Assembly: GCF_004795915.1 (NCBI RefSeq) | Contig: NZ_CP039253.1 | Location: 4,119,501 to 4,183,500 of the forward strand | Source: Rhodococcus sp. PAMC28707 | Lineage (GTDB): Bacteria > Actinomycetota > Actinomycetes > Mycobacteriales > Mycobacteriaceae | Direction of reading: 5' to 3' | DNA: 64,000 bases | Shown: positions 8,395-18,556 of the stretch, piece after piece | Position numbering within the stretch: position 1 is the stretch's first letter | Layout: each line of letters starts with the position of its first letter | The notes under the pieces: model-generated | What the model saw: only the letters and a program-made list of their open reading frames with translations | Databases searched by the model: none | Told to the model about the DNA's origin: nothing | Made by a program: the position numbers and the translations under genes

Positions 8395-10425
8395 CTAGAA
8401 CCGGCCGCCGCCGCCACCGAAACCGCCGCCGCCGCCTCCTCCGCCGAAGCCGCCCCCGCCGCCGAAGCCGCCTCCACCGAAGCCGCCGCCCCCGCCGCGT
8501 AGGACGCTGTTGATGAGGATTCCGCCGAGGACCGCGCCAGCCATATTCCCACCGCCACCGCCACCGCCTCCGCGTGGGCGATTGCGATCTTCCCAGTCTC
8601 GGACGTCGGCCTGCGCGCTCTGAGATGCCTGCGTGGCCAATTGAGCTGCGGCCTGAGCATGCTGGAGGGCCTTCGCCGGTTCCGAGGACTCCAGCTGGCG
8701 GGCGGCTTCGAAATGCCGTTCCGACTCTGCGAGGCGGGTTCGCGCTTCGGCTCCGACGCCGCCGCGTCGGGTCGATATGTAGTCCTTGGCAGCGGTGATC
8801 TGCGACTGAGCCCCGCCGATGTCACGCGCGAGTCGTGCGCGCAGAAGCTCCTCCTGCTCCTTCACCTCGGTTGCGTCTTCGATCGTTGCGTCCAGTTGTT
8901 GGTCTGCAGCAACGAGTTGGTTGTAACTTCCGAGCGGATCCGATGCCTGGGACGCCTCGGCATTGCGTAGTGCCTGTTCGGCCGCTGCGCGCGCCTTGTC
9001 CAAATCGGGCCCACCGTGCCGACTGAGCGTTGCGGCATCGGCGATGTCTTTACGCACCTCTTCGATGGCGCCCGGAAGCGTCGCTATCGCATTGCGGATA
9101 TCGCTCTGCGCGTGGTCGACTGCGTCGAGCAAGGCCCGTGCGTGTTCGGCTGCTTTTTCTGCCGTTCGGACGGCGGAGACCAGTTCACCCTGCTTGCCCG
9201 CAGGTCGTGCAGCTGCCTCCCGGCCGACGGCGATGTTCGACTCGGCGAGTTCGATTGCCTCGCGGGCCATATCGACATTGGCTTCGATCGATGCGAGCGC
9301 AGCCGGCGCAAATTCGGTGCGCAATTGTTCGAGAATCTGCTGCGATTCCGGGATTCGGACAGTAAGGCCGACGACGGTCTGCGTCAGCGAATCCAGCTTC
9401 GAACCGGCGTTGATGAGCAAATCTCGCATCGATTCGAATTCCGCTACGCGAGAGTCGAGTTCGTGATCGGCTCGGCCGCACGAGGAAATGATGTGAATGA
9501 GCATGGAGCGGCGTTGATCCGGCGTTTCCGGAATGGCGTCGTCGAGACGTTGCCGCATTTCGAATGCGGAAGCGAGTGCTTTCTTTGCTTCCTCGTATGC
9601 ACTGATGAACGGCGCTGCAGTTCGATCGCCGAACTCCGATCGCGCGATGGTCAACTCTTCCTCGCTTGCGCGCACGGCGTTGTCCGTCTCGACGAGCATG
9701 GAATGGGCCCGAGCATCGAGTACATCGAGCGGAAGCGCGCTCAGTGCGGCAGTATCGGTCGGATCGATGGTGTGCGCTGCTTCGATGCTCGCCTTGTGCA
9801 GCTTCCTCTTTCGGCGAGAGGAGTAGGCGACAGCTCCGCCGCCGGCGACGAGCACCGCGCCCGCGCCGATCAGCCACGGTGTACCGGACCCGTCCGAGCC
9901 GGAGGAGGTGTAGGCCTCGTCGAGGCTTCCTGCGGTGGAGATGGCCGCGCCGGACCAATCTCGCTGTGCCAACGCCGGCTCGATCTGATCTACACGGATT
10001 GACTCTTGCTCCGCCGCGGTGATCTCCGTCAAGGACTTGTCGACCCCGAAATAGTACGCCCGACCGTCCGTCGCTACAGCAAGGAGTACGTCCCGCTGCC
10101 CGAAATCGCTCGCGGTGTACGTCTGTTCTGCCCAGCTCTCGGAGGACAAGTTGTCGAAATCGGAGACGAAAGTAACCCAGAGTCGGATACGGCTGTTGTT
10201 GTAGAGATCATCGATCGCGGCCTGAATATCTCCGGTGCTCTGCTCGTCGAGCACCTGCACTTCGTCGGTGATCTGCGTGTCGAGGCGCGACGGCGGTTCG
10301 GCCGAGGCGGTCCCGGCTGCGCCGAGTAAAGCGGTGAATCCCAGGACGGTGGTGAGTGCGCTGTATGCAAGAACTCTCCGGACCGCAACGAACGCGGGCC
10401 GGTGCTCTGCCTGATCGACTGCCAT
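8395..10425 (-). CDS. TPM-domain membrane protein with Gly-rich tail
   Basis: A 676-residue exported protein. Residues 1-40 form a signal or anchor ending at an Ala-rich site. Residues 45-170 are a TPM domain (LDTQITDEVQVLDEQ... then RIRLWVTFVSDF). A membrane helix near 180-200 (WLIGAGAVLVAGGGAVAY) precedes a long cytoplasmic helical, probably coiled-coil region of about 400 residues. The last 70 residues are almost pure Gly and Phe. The ATG at 10425 places the hydrophobic segment correctly. An earlier GTG at 10461 would add 12 residues. It matches the protein usually found next to glyS/dgt in mycobacteria; its function is unknown. Confidence 0.82.
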   Translation of the reverse strand: MAVDQAEHRPAFVAVRRVLAYSALTTVLGFTALLGAAGTASAEPPSRLDTQITDEVQVLDEQSTGDIQAAIDDLYNNSRIRLWVTFVSDFDNLSSESWAEQTYTASDFGQRDVLLAVATDGRAYYFGVDKSLTEITAAEQESIRVDQIEPALAQRDWSGAAISTAGSLDEAYTSSGSDGSGTPWLIGAGAVLVAGGGAVAYSSRRKRKLHKASIEAAHTIDPTDTAALSALPLDVLDARAHSMLVETDNAVRASEEELTIARSEFGDRTAAPFISAYEEAKKALASAFEMRQRLDDAIPETPDQRRSMLIHIISSCGRADHELDSRVAEFESMRDLLINAGSKLDSLTQTVVGLTVRIPESQQILEQLRTEFAPAALASIEANVDMAREAIELAESNIAVGREAAARPAGKQGELVSAVRTAEKAAEHARALLDAVDHAQSDIRNAIATLPGAIEEVRKDIADAATLSRHGGPDLDKARAAAEQALRNAEASQASDPLGSYNQLVAADQQLDATIEDATEVKEQEELLRARLARDIGGAQSQITAAKDYISTRRGGVGAEARTRLAESERHFEAARQLESSEPAKALQHAQAAAQLATQASQSAQADVRDWEDRNRPRGGGGGGGGNMAGAVLGGILINSVLRGGGGGFGGGGFGGGGGFGGGGGGGGFGGGGGRF

Positions 10426-10527
10426 AGGTACCGAACTTACCGGGAGGACATCCCATGACACATGTCATGCCGAGAACATGACGCACGGAAGGGGTTCGAC
10501 GCCCTCGGCGCGAGCAGTGTTGTTCTC

Positions 10528-11439
10528 ATGACAACGACACCTTCGGTGCATCTGGACCACCTGAGTAAATCTTTCGGAAATGTCCGAGCCGTCGCGGATG
10601 TGAGTCTGCGGATCGAACCGGGGGAAGTGGTGGCTTTCCTCGGCCCCAACGGCGCGGGGAAGACGACCACCATCGACATGATGCTCGGTCTGGTGCGACC
10701 GGACTCCGGGACGGTGAGCATCTTCGGTGAGACACCCGCAGACGCGATCAGCGCGGGGCGGGTCTCGGCCGTGATGCAGTCGGGCGGTCTGCTCAGAGAC
10801 CTCACGGTGCGCGAAACGGTCAGGCTCACCGCTGCATTGTTTCCGCGGACACAACCGGTCGACGAGGTCATCGAACGCGCCGGAATCACCGCCATCGCCG
10901 ACCGACGTGTCGCGAAGTGCTCGGGCGGTGAGCAGCAACGCTTGCGGTTCGCATTGGCACTTCTGCCCGAACCCGATCTGCTCGTCCTCGACGAGCCGAC
11001 GACCGGAATGGATGTGGAGGGGCGGCGTGATTTCTGGAACGCCATTCGCACCGACGCGAGAAGCGGGCGCACCGTTCTTTTCGCTACCCACTATCTCGAC
11101 GAGGCCGATGCCTACGCAGATCGCATCGTGCTGCTTCGCCACGGGCGGATCGTCGCCGACGGCAGTGCCGCGGAGGTCAAGAACCTGGCATCGGGTCGCA
11201 CCGTGTCTGCCACGGCGGTAGACGTCGACCAGCGAGCACTCCTGGCACTTCCGGGGGTCGACCGAGTGGAAACGCGGGGGGATCGAGTGATCGTCCACGG
11301 ACAGGACTCGGATGCCGTCGCGCGCTACCTGCTCGGCATCGATGCCGTCGATCTCGAAATTGTCTCTCGGGGACTCGAAGACGCATTTCTCGCACTGACC
11401 ACCGACCATCCGTCAGATCTCGCAGGGAGTTCGATATGA
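10528..11439 (+). CDS. ABC transporter ATP-binding protein (DrrA-like exporter)
   Basis: ATPase subunit of an ABC-2-type exporter. Walker A GPNGAGKTT near residue 42, Q-loop around SAVMQSGG, signature CSGGEQQRLRFALALL near 137, Walker B LLVLDEPTTGMD and the H-loop in FATHYLDEADAY are all intact. The C-terminal 80 residues form the accessory domain typical of drug and lipid exporters. The ATG at 10528 is preferred over an upstream in-frame codon because homologous N-termini begin close to the first beta strand. It overlaps the permease gene by 4 bp. Confidence 0.92.
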   Translation: MTTTPSVHLDHLSKSFGNVRAVADVSLRIEPGEVVAFLGPNGAGKTTTIDMMLGLVRPDSGTVSIFGETPADAISAGRVSAVMQSGGLLRDLTVRETVRLTAALFPRTQPVDEVIERAGITAIADRRVAKCSGGEQQRLRFALALLPEPDLLVLDEPTTGMDVEGRRDFWNAIRTDARSGRTVLFATHYLDEADAYADRIVLLRHGRIVADGSAAEVKNLASGRTVSATAVDVDQRALLALPGVDRVETRGDRVIVHGQDSDAVARYLLGIDAVDLEIVSRGLEDAFLALTTDHPSDLAGSSI

Positions 11440-12224
11440 CCGCAACACACACGACTTCACGTCCGACCCTGAGGCTCGGCGGATTCAGCCCCACATTCCT
11501 CGGCCTGGAGATCAAGAGATTGATTCGCAACCGTCGGACGGTGCTGTTCACCCTCGTCATGCCGCCGGTGTTCTTCGTCATCTTCGGAACCGCATCGGAC
11601 TACTCGTCGAACTATGCGTTCGCACATGGCAACGTCACCGCGTTCATCGCCATCAGCATGGCGGTCTACGGGGCAATGCTCGCCGCTACCAGCGGGGGCG
11701 CAATGGTGTCCGTCGAACGTGCACAGGGATGGAGTCGACAACTGCGTTTGACCCCGTTGAAGCCGGTCGCCTACATCGTCACCAAGATGTTGGTGGCGAT
11801 GACCATGGGACTGGCCTCGATCGTCGTGGTGTTCGCGGTCGCTGCCGTCTTCGGTGCCGATATGCCTATCTGGGTGTGGATCTCGACGGGCGTCATCGCA
11901 TGGCTCGGTAGTTCGGTCTTCGCGGCCTTCGGATTGTTCATGGGATATCTCCTGCCGTCCGAGAACGTCATGCAGGTACTCGGCCCAGTTCTCGCCGTTC
12001 TCGCGTTCGCAGGCGGGCTGTTCGTGCCGTTGGCCGACAGCGGCTGGTTCCCTTTTGTCTCCAAGTTCACCCCGCTCTACGGGCTCGCCACGGTGGCACG
12101 CGCTCCCTTCACCGATCCCAGCGCCGCTACCCTCGCGGTGGCCGTGCTCAATCTCGCGGTGTGGGCAGGCGTATTCATCTTCGGTGCCGCCGTGCTATTC
12201 CGTCGCGATACCCAACGTGTCTGA
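11436..12224 (+). CDS. ABC-2-type permease subunit
   Basis: A 262-residue membrane protein with six hydrophobic helices and an N-terminal cytoplasmic segment (FLGLEIKRLIRNRRTVLF) typical of ABC-2 permeases. It pairs with the overlapping upstream ATPase to form an exporter. It is followed 43 bp later by a sensor kinase and response regulator. Exporter plus NarL-type two-component system is a common arrangement in which the kinase senses envelope or antibiotic stress and controls the exporter. The substrate is unknown. Confidence 0.88.
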   Translation: MTATHTTSRPTLRLGGFSPTFLGLEIKRLIRNRRTVLFTLVMPPVFFVIFGTASDYSSNYAFAHGNVTAFIAISMAVYGAMLAATSGGAMVSVERAQGWSRQLRLTPLKPVAYIVTKMLVAMTMGLASIVVVFAVAAVFGADMPIWVWISTGVIAWLGSSVFAAFGLFMGYLLPSENVMQVLGPVLAVLAFAGGLFVPLADSGWFPFVSKFTPLYGLATVARAPFTDPSAATLAVAVLNLAVWAGVFIFGAAVLFRRDTQRV

Positions 12225-12267
12225 TTCTTCGCTCACTCATGCTGGCTACACGGATAACGTAGGCAGC

Positions 12268-13386
12268 ATGAGTGAGCCGGAACCTCAGGCGCACGACGGC
12301 AAGGATCGATTCTGGCGATTCGGGCCCGTTTTCGCTGCAGCCTGGTTGATCTACCTTGTCTATCCGATCGGAGAGCTGCTCGACAAACCGTCGCGGTTCG
12401 CCCAGTTCGGCGGCATCGCGATCGTGCTCGTGTTCGGGGTAGTTTTTCTTGCTGCCTTCTGGGGATTGCGGAACGGGCACCGACACGATCGACCGCTGTC
12501 ACTGACGCTGGCCTGGGGTGCGCTTGTCCCGATGCTCGCGATCACGGCTGTACTTTCTCTGCTGCTGGGGACGACTGCGTTCGGTCTGACCATCTACATC
12601 TCTGTTCTCGCTGTGATGATCTTGCCAACGGCACAGTCGATCACACTCGTTGCTGCGATGTTGGCTGCCGTCGAGTTGCTACCCCGGGTCGTTCCGGACT
12701 GGGAACCGGACAGCTTCTTCGGATTCCAACTCATCGTGAGTGCCCTTGCCGCCTGGGGTATTACGCAGATCTTCCGGCGAAACCACGAACTTGCCGAGGC
12801 CCGGCAACAATTGGCGGACCTCGCCATCGTCGCCGAACGCGAACGAATGGGGCGCGATGTCCACGACATCCTCGGACACTCACTCACCGTGATCACCGTC
12901 AAAGCCGAACTGGCCGGACGTCTGATCGACCTCGACCCTGCGCGAGCCGCTGTCGAGATCGCACAAGTCGAAGCATTGGCCCGGGAAGCGCTCGGCGATG
13001 TGCGCAGCACGGTCAGCGGTGCTCGCCGCGTGGACATCGCGGTGGAGCTCGGCAATGCACGATCGGCGCTCGACGCTGCGGGGATCGGAGCTGACCTGCC
13101 TGCCGACGCCGACGATGTCCCTCTGCGAAACCGTGAACTGTTCGGTTGGGCGTTGCGTGAGGGCGTCACCAACGTCATCAGGCACAGTGGTGCGCAACGA
13201 TGTTCGGTCGCACTCGATCGAACATCGATCGTCGTGTCCGACGATGGCCGTGGGATGGGTACGGACATGGCCTCCGAGGGAAATGGTCTTCGTGGTCTCG
13301 GTGAACGAGTGAAAGCTGCCAACGGCACTCTCGTGCTCGGCAGCGGAAAATCCGGTGGTTTTCGAGTGGAAGTGATGTCGCAATGA
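12268..13386 (+). CDS. Sensor histidine kinase (HisKA_3/DesK type)
   Basis: A 372-residue membrane kinase. Five or so hydrophobic helices occupy residues 15-165. The dimerisation and phosphoacceptor segment ERERMGRDVHDILGHSL holds the acceptor His. A HATPase region follows, with an N-box (REGVTNVIRHS) and G-box (VSDDGRGMG). The ATG at 12268 is chosen because it follows the permease by 43 bp and precedes the first membrane helix. It overlaps the response regulator by 4 bp, so they form a cognate pair. Confidence 0.9.
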   Translation: MSEPEPQAHDGKDRFWRFGPVFAAAWLIYLVYPIGELLDKPSRFAQFGGIAIVLVFGVVFLAAFWGLRNGHRHDRPLSLTLAWGALVPMLAITAVLSLLLGTTAFGLTIYISVLAVMILPTAQSITLVAAMLAAVELLPRVVPDWEPDSFFGFQLIVSALAAWGITQIFRRNHELAEARQQLADLAIVAERERMGRDVHDILGHSLTVITVKAELAGRLIDLDPARAAVEIAQVEALAREALGDVRSTVSGARRVDIAVELGNARSALDAAGIGADLPADADDVPLRNRELFGWALREGVTNVIRHSGAQRCSVALDRTSIVVSDDGRGMGTDMASEGNGLRGLGERVKAANGTLVLGSGKSGGFRVEVMSQ

Positions 13387-13991
13387 CAATTCGACTGTTG
13401 CTCGCCGACGATCAAGCGTTGGTGCGCGGAGCTTTGGCTGCCCTGCTCGAGCTCGAATCCGATCTCGAGGTGGTGGCCGAAGTCGGCCGCGGCGATCAGG
13501 TCGTTGCCGCGGCGCTGGAACACACACCCGACGTTGCGCTCCTCGATGTGGAAATGCCGGGTATCGACGGGATCGCTGCCACCGCGGAACTGCGCACCCA
13601 CGTGCCCTCGTGTCGAGTGTTGATCGTCACAACCTTCGGCCGCCCCGGTTACCTACGACGCGCCCTCGACGCAGGCGCCGACGGATTCGTGGTCAAAGAC
13701 ACCCCGGCCCGGCAGCTGGCCGATGCGGTCCGTCGCGTGAACATGGGCCTCCGCGTCGTCGATCCGACGCTGGCCACGGAGACACTGACCGCCGGAGTAT
13801 CGCCGTTGACTTCGCGTGAGCAGCAAGTTCTCCGGGCAGCAGTAGCAGGTGGCACGGCTGGGCGGATGGCGGCGACGCTTCATCTGTCCGAGGGGACGGT
13901 ACGCAATCATCTGTCCGCGGCCATCGGTAAGACCGGCACCACCACACGTGCCGAAGCGATTCGGATCGCCCTGGATCGCGGTTGGCTCTGA
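13383..13991 (+). CDS. NarL/LuxR-type response regulator
   Basis: A 202-residue regulator with a receiver domain (LLADDQALVRGAL acidic pocket, phosphoacceptor Asp in VALLDVEMPG, conserved Lys in GFVVKDTPA) and a C-terminal LuxR helix-turn-helix (SREQQVLRAAVAGGTAGRMA then LSEGTVRNHLSAAI). It overlaps the kinase gene and very likely controls the upstream exporter genes. The target site is not identifiable from the sequence alone. Confidence 0.93.
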   Translation: MTIRLLLADDQALVRGALAALLELESDLEVVAEVGRGDQVVAAALEHTPDVALLDVEMPGIDGIAATAELRTHVPSCRVLIVTTFGRPGYLRRALDAGADGFVVKDTPARQLADAVRRVNMGLRVVDPTLATETLTAGVSPLTSREQQVLRAAVAGGTAGRMAATLHLSEGTVRNHLSAAIGKTGTTTRAEAIRIALDRGWL

Positions 13992-14056
13992 CCACCGACG
14001 CCGAGTTCCCGCGCGCCTATACGACCGCGATCGCGCGCGACTGGCAAACTCGAGGA

Positions 14057-14788
14057 GTGAACTCGACTCTCGACCGCAATCCGTACGGCGAACCCGACGG
14101 GGATTCGTACGGTCGACCGTTGGATCAGCGCCCATCCGACCCGGATCGGCTCGGATTTCTCGGCACGCTCGGCCGGTGGACGACGCGGCTCATCCTGGGC
14201 GTCGTGCTGATGGGTCTCCTCGTCGTCGGCGGCACGGCCGTTCGAGTCTGGCAAGTGGCGCGGATCGACGACAATTCCCCGGCCGAGGCGATCGTGGTTC
14301 TCGGTGCGGCCCAGTATTCGGGTACTCCGTCGACTGTGTTCGAGGCACGCCTCGATCAGGCCGCCTCCCTGTACCAACAGGGTGTGGCACCCGAGATCGT
14401 CACCGTCGGCGGCAAGCAGGAAGGTGACCTGTTCACCGAGGCCGCGTCGGGGCGCAACTATCTGATCGAGCAAGGTGTACCCGCGGACAAGATCACTGCT
14501 GTCGAGGAGGGTTCGGACACTCTCGAAAGCATCGAGGCGGTCAGCGATACTCTCCGCGAGCAGGGAAGATCGTCCGTGGTGCTGGTCAGTGACCCGTGGC
14601 ATTCGTTGCGCACTCGCACGATGGCCAGGGATGCCGGCCTCGACGCATGGACCTCGCCGACGAGGACGGGCCCTGCGGTGTACACCAGGGAATCGCAGGC
14701 CCATGGAATTGCTCGCGAGACCGGCGCACTGCTGTGGTATCAGCTCACCCACTTCACCGCCGACTTCTCCTACACGGCAGGGCAATAG
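14057..14788 (+). CDS. YdcF/SanA-family membrane protein (DUF218)
   Basis: A 243-residue protein with one N-terminal membrane helix (residues 37-60) and a DUF218 domain: [15 protein letters not shown], then [20 protein letters not shown] and [14 protein letters not shown]. Such proteins are linked to envelope maintenance, though their reaction is not established. The GTG at 14057 was chosen because an upstream GTG/ATG choice would extend into the preceding regulator gene. It lies 2 bp upstream of dgt, so they are probably co-transcribed. Confidence 0.78.
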   Translation: MNSTLDRNPYGEPDGDSYGRPLDQRPSDPDRLGFLGTLGRWTTRLILGVVLMGLLVVGGTAVRVWQVARIDDNSPAEAIVVLGAAQYSGTPSTVFEARLDQAASLYQQGVAPEIVTVGGKQEGDLFTEAASGRNYLIEQGVPADKITAVEEGSDTLESIEAVSDTLREQGRSSVVLVSDPWHSLRTRTMARDAGLDAWTSPTRTGPAVYTRESQAHGIARETGALLWYQLTHFTADFSYTAGQ

Positions 14789-14790
14789 CG

Positions 14791-16062
14791 GTGAGTGGCT
14801 ACACCGATCACGACCTCGAACGGTTCGTCGTGGAACCGCGTAAGACGGCGGGGCTCGACGGTGGTCAGGAGAATGCAGCCCACCGCAGCGCGTTCGCGCG
14901 CGACCGAGCACGCGTACTGCACAGCGCCGCGCTGCGGAGGTTGGCCGACAAAACTCAGGTCACCGGCCCGCGTGATGGAGATACCCCGCGTACTCGATTG
15001 ACGCATTCGCTCGAGGTGGCGCAGATCGGGCGCAGCATCGCCGAAGGACTCGGCGCCGATCCGGACCTGGTGGACCTGGCGGGGCTCGCACACGACATCG
15101 GTCACCCGCCGTACGGGCACAACGGGGAGAGAGCGCTCGACGAGGTCGCCGAGAACTGCGGCGGGTTCGAGGGCAATGCGCAGAACCTACGAATCCTTAC
15201 CGGTCTGGAACCGAAGACCCTCGACGCCGACGGCACCAGCGTCGGCCTCAATCTCACTCGCGCATCTCTCGATGCGGCGATCAAATATCCGTGGCTGCGG
15301 CCCTCGCCCGGAGCAAAGTTCGGCGCGTACGAGGACGACGGCAGGATCCTCGATTGGGTTCGCGAGGGGACACCGAACCGGCGCAAGTGCCTGGAGGCCC
15401 AGTCGATGGACTGGGCCGACGACGTCGCGTACTCGGTCCACGATGTCGAAGACGGTGTGATCGGCGCCAGAATCGACCTCAGGGCACTCGGCGATCGTTC
15501 CGAACAGCGCGCATTGGCCGAGCTCGGCATCAGGGAATTTCGTGGTCTCGACGCAGCCGAGCTGATCGAGGCTGCCGAGCGACTCTCACGCATGCCGGTC
15601 GTCGTGACGGCCGGTCGGTTCGACGGGACACTCGAAGCGTCGGTGAAGCTCAAGCACCTCACGAGCGAACTGGTCGGTCGATTCGCGACCGCCGCGATCA
15701 ACGGCACCCGCGAGAAGTGGGGCACCGGTTCACTGTCGAGATACGACGCCGATCTGGTTATTCCGGCCGTCGTCGCCTCGGAGGTAGCGCTCCTGAAGAC
15801 GATGGCGTTGCGGTACGTGATGTCCAATGCCGGCCACAAGCTCCGTCAGGAACGGCAGCGGGAACGAATCCACCGCGTCGCGCAATGGTTGTTGCGCTCG
15901 GCGCCGGGGGAGTTGGACCCGATTCTCGTGCCGGCATGGAACCGCGCCCAAGACGACGCGCAGCGCACCCGAGTCGTCGTCGATCAAATTGCGTCGTACA
16001 CCGAAAGTCGGCTCGAGCGGATCGACAAGCGCAGCCTCGGCGCTCAGGCCAGTTGGGGCTGA
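14791..16062 (+). CDS. dgt: Deoxyguanosinetriphosphate triphosphohydrolase-like protein
   Basis: HD-domain enzyme removing triphosphate from dNTPs and so tuning nucleotide pools. The 423-residue protein starts at a GTG immediately after the upstream stop. Metal ligands are visible in [14 protein letters not shown] (His) and [18 protein letters not shown] (HD pair plus His), and a further Asp in the [15 protein letters not shown] segment. It lies directly upstream of dnaG, the conserved dgt-dnaG order in Mycobacteriales, which supports a replication-linked role. Confidence 0.93.
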   Translation: MSGYTDHDLERFVVEPRKTAGLDGGQENAAHRSAFARDRARVLHSAALRRLADKTQVTGPRDGDTPRTRLTHSLEVAQIGRSIAEGLGADPDLVDLAGLAHDIGHPPYGHNGERALDEVAENCGGFEGNAQNLRILTGLEPKTLDADGTSVGLNLTRASLDAAIKYPWLRPSPGAKFGAYEDDGRILDWVREGTPNRRKCLEAQSMDWADDVAYSVHDVEDGVIGARIDLRALGDRSEQRALAELGIREFRGLDAAELIEAAERLSRMPVVVTAGRFDGTLEASVKLKHLTSELVGRFATAAINGTREKWGTGSLSRYDADLVIPAVVASEVALLKTMALRYVMSNAGHKLRQERQRERIHRVAQWLLRSAPGELDPILVPAWNRAQDDAQRTRVVVDQIASYTESRLERIDKRSLGAQASWG

Positions 16063-16104
16063 TCTGATTCTTCGCCGCCGGTTCGCGGTACTAGACTGCC
16101 CGGT

Positions 16105-18036
16105 GTGGCCGGCCGAATTCCTGAACGAGACATAGCCGCCATCCGCGAACGCACTCGAATCGAGGACGTGGTCGGTGACTACGTCTCGCTCAAGCGCGCG
16201 GGCGGCGATTCCATGAAGGGGCTGTGCCCGTTCCACGACGAGAAGTCACCGTCGTTCCACGTGCGCCCCAACCATGGGCACTATCACTGCTTCGGCTGCG
16301 GCGAAGGCGGCGACGCCTACTCGTTCCTGCAGAAGATCGAGCACATTTCCTTCGTGGAAGCCGTCGAGCAGCTCGCAGACCGGCTGAACTACTCCATCAC
16401 CTACGAAGGTGGCGGGCCGTCGGTTCAGCGGGATCGCGGCACACGCGCACGGCTGATCGCGGCCAACGCTGCCGCGCAGGAGTTCTACGCTGCACGGCTC
16501 CGCGAGCCCGACGCGCAGGCGGCGCAGGACTACCTCACCGAACGCGACTTCGACGGGCAAGCCGCACTCACCTATGGGTGTGGATACGCGCCCGACGGGT
16601 GGGACACCCTCACGAAGCATCTGCTGAGCAAAGGTTTCGAGGCCAAAGAAATCATCGACGCCGGCTTGGCCACGCCAGGCAAGCGCGGCACCCCGATCGA
16701 CCGATTCCGCCGCCGCCTGGTGTGGCCGATCCGCAGTCAGAGCGGCGACGTCATCGGCTTCGGCGCACGAAAACTCTTCGACGACGACACCATGCCCGGC
16801 AAATACATCAACACCCCGGAAACCATGCTGTACAAGAAGTCTCAGGTGCTGTTCGGTCTGGACATGGCACGCAAAGACATCGCCAAGTCGCACCAGGCCG
16901 TCATCGTCGAGGGCTACACCGACGTCATGGCAATGCACCTGGCCGGCGTCAAGACCGCCGTCGCGTCGTGCGGCACTGCATTCGGTGAAGACCACCTGGC
17001 GATGCTGCGTCGACTCATGATGGACGACAGCTACTTTCGCGGTGAGGTCATCTACACCTTCGACGGCGACGCGGCAGGAAAAGCAGCCGCGATGAAGGCA
17101 TTCGAGGGTGATCAGAAGATCGCCGGGCAAACCTTCGTCGCCATCGCCCCCGACGGGATGGATCCCTGCGAGTTGCGCCAGAAGTCCGGCGATCCTGCAG
17201 TGCGCGATCTGGTGGCGCGTCGGACACCGATGTTTGCGTTCGTCGTCAAATCGCTGCTGAGCGAACATGATCTGGATACCCCCGAGGGCCGCGTCGAAGC
17301 TTTGAAGCGGACGGTTCCCGTCGTTGCCCGCATCAAGGACGGCTCGTTGCGTGACGAGTACGCCCGCCAGCTCGCGGGGTGGACCGGCTGGGACGACACC
17401 GCAATGGTGCTCGCCAGAGTGCGCGACGAAGCCAAGAGGATCGCTCGGGGCGGCGGAGACGCCAACAGCAAGCGTGTGCCGTTCGAGAAGCGTCAGGAGC
17501 CGAAGCCGGAAACACCGGCCGGCCCACCGCGACCACAACCGCGAGATCCCGCGCTGTGGCCGCAGCGCGAAGCCCTCAAGTCGGCGTTGCAGAACCCGTC
17601 GATCGCCGGCTCCGTGTTCGATTCGTTGCCCCCGGAGACATTCACACATCCCGCCTACGCGGCCGTCAGTGCGGCCGTCACAGCCGCGGGCGGCACCGCT
17701 GCGGGGCTCGGCGGAGGAGAATGGGTCGATGCCGTCGCCAAACGCGCCGAGGGACCTGTCATTCAGTCACTCGTCATGGAGTTGGCCGTCGAACACATAC
17801 CCGTCGCCGACATCGCGCTGACCCGCTACACCAACGGTGTGATGGCGCGCTTGCAGGAAGTGTGGGTCGGTGAGCAGGTCGCCGAACTCAAATCCAAGAT
17901 GCAGCGCATGTCACCGCAGGACAACCCGGACGAGTACTACGCACTGCTCGGCGATGTCATCGCCCTCGAACAGTACCGGCGAAGCCTGCTCGAGCAGGCC
18001 ATCGGCAACGTGGAGGACGATTCAGCCGCCGGCTAG
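16105..18036 (+). CDS. dnaG: DNA primase
   Basis: Primase that synthesises RNA primers at the replication fork. The N-terminal zinc-ribbon (CPFHDEKSPSFHV... CFGCGEGG, CHC2 type) spans residues 40-65. The TOPRIM domain around 260-345 shows the VIVEGYTDVMAMHLAG segment and the acidic YTFDGDAAG motif. The C-terminal helicase-interacting domain follows a Pro-rich linker near 465. The 643-residue length is normal. GTG at 16105 gives MAGRIPERDIAAIRERT, the usual N-terminus. Confidence 0.97.
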   Translation: MAGRIPERDIAAIRERTRIEDVVGDYVSLKRAGGDSMKGLCPFHDEKSPSFHVRPNHGHYHCFGCGEGGDAYSFLQKIEHISFVEAVEQLADRLNYSITYEGGGPSVQRDRGTRARLIAANAAAQEFYAARLREPDAQAAQDYLTERDFDGQAALTYGCGYAPDGWDTLTKHLLSKGFEAKEIIDAGLATPGKRGTPIDRFRRRLVWPIRSQSGDVIGFGARKLFDDDTMPGKYINTPETMLYKKSQVLFGLDMARKDIAKSHQAVIVEGYTDVMAMHLAGVKTAVASCGTAFGEDHLAMLRRLMMDDSYFRGEVIYTFDGDAAGKAAAMKAFEGDQKIAGQTFVAIAPDGMDPCELRQKSGDPAVRDLVARRTPMFAFVVKSLLSEHDLDTPEGRVEALKRTVPVVARIKDGSLRDEYARQLAGWTGWDDTAMVLARVRDEAKRIARGGGDANSKRVPFEKRQEPKPETPAGPPRPQPRDPALWPQREALKSALQNPSIAGSVFDSLPPETFTHPAYAAVSAAVTAAGGTAAGLGGGEWVDAVAKRAEGPVIQSLVMELAVEHIPVADIALTRYTNGVMARLQEVWVGEQVAELKSKMQRMSPQDNPDEYYALLGDVIALEQYRRSLLEQAIGNVEDDSAAG

Positions 18037-18288
18037 CTACTTCCTGCGGAGCTGATCCTGCGGAATGTACAGCTGCGACTCGTCGTCGATCGTCTTCATG
18101 GGCTCGAGCTTCGGCTGCGTACTCAACGAGTCCGACAGCTTCTGCCTGCTCACATCGAGAACCTTCCTCGTAGCTGGACTCCCGGCGACAGCCGCAGCTG
18201 TCTTACGGATCTGCTCGTAGCGACCACGACCAGCCTTGGCTCCGAGTACGTACGCCGCTCCAGCAGCCAGAACCAAACGGATCATCAA
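18037..18288 (-). CDS. Small conserved protein convergent with dnaG
   Basis: An 83-residue protein with an N-terminal hydrophobic stretch (MIRLVLAAGAAYVLGAKAG) followed by a basic helical region, so it is probably a membrane-anchored protein reminiscent of YtxH-like proteins. Its stop codon abuts the dnaG stop exactly. A small gene in this position is conserved in related genomes. The function is unknown. Confidence 0.7.
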   Translation of the reverse strand: MMIRLVLAAGAAYVLGAKAGRGRYEQIRKTAAAVAGSPATRKVLDVSRQKLSDSLSTQPKLEPMKTIDDESQLYIPQDQLRRK

Positions 18289-18474
18289 AGTCCTCCCACA
18301 GTGTTGCTGGTCATCAGTGTTTGGCGGTCATCGAGGTAGGCGCCACTCCGCCTACCTCTACGCGCGTCCCACCATCCTGCCTGACTCGGCTCCACCAGGG
18401 CGATTTGGTACTCCCATGGGGGTGTGCGCTATGGTTTCTCTCGGCGCACACGAGAGTGTGACGCCACGAAGTAA

Positions 18475-18547
18475 TCCCCTGTAGCTCAATTGGCAGAGCT
18501 TCCGACTGTTAATCGGACGGTTGCTGGTTCGAGTCCAGCCGGGGGAG
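18475..18547 (+). tRNA. tRNA-Asn (GTT anticodon)
   Basis: A 73-base cloverleaf: acceptor TCCCCTG pairs with CGGGGGA, the D-arm is GCTC/GAGC, the anticodon stem CCGAC/GTCGG-like arm carries GTT, and the T-arm GCTGG/CCAGC encloses TTCGAGT. CCA is not encoded. Its 3' half is the integration target for the array that follows. Confidence 0.95.
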
Positions 18548-18551
18548 CGCT
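18506..18551 (+). repeat. att copy 1 (tRNA-Asn 3' half)
   Basis: A 46-base segment from the anticodon loop to just past the tRNA end. It recurs at 27109-27154 and 32960-33004. This copy forms part of the intact tRNA and marks the left end of the integrated array. Confidence 0.85.
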
Positions 18552-18556
18552 GATAG

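Noticed and set aside
16246-17649. Reverse-strand 467-residue ORF within dnaG
   Set aside because: It is wholly antisense to the primase gene, with no recognised domain.
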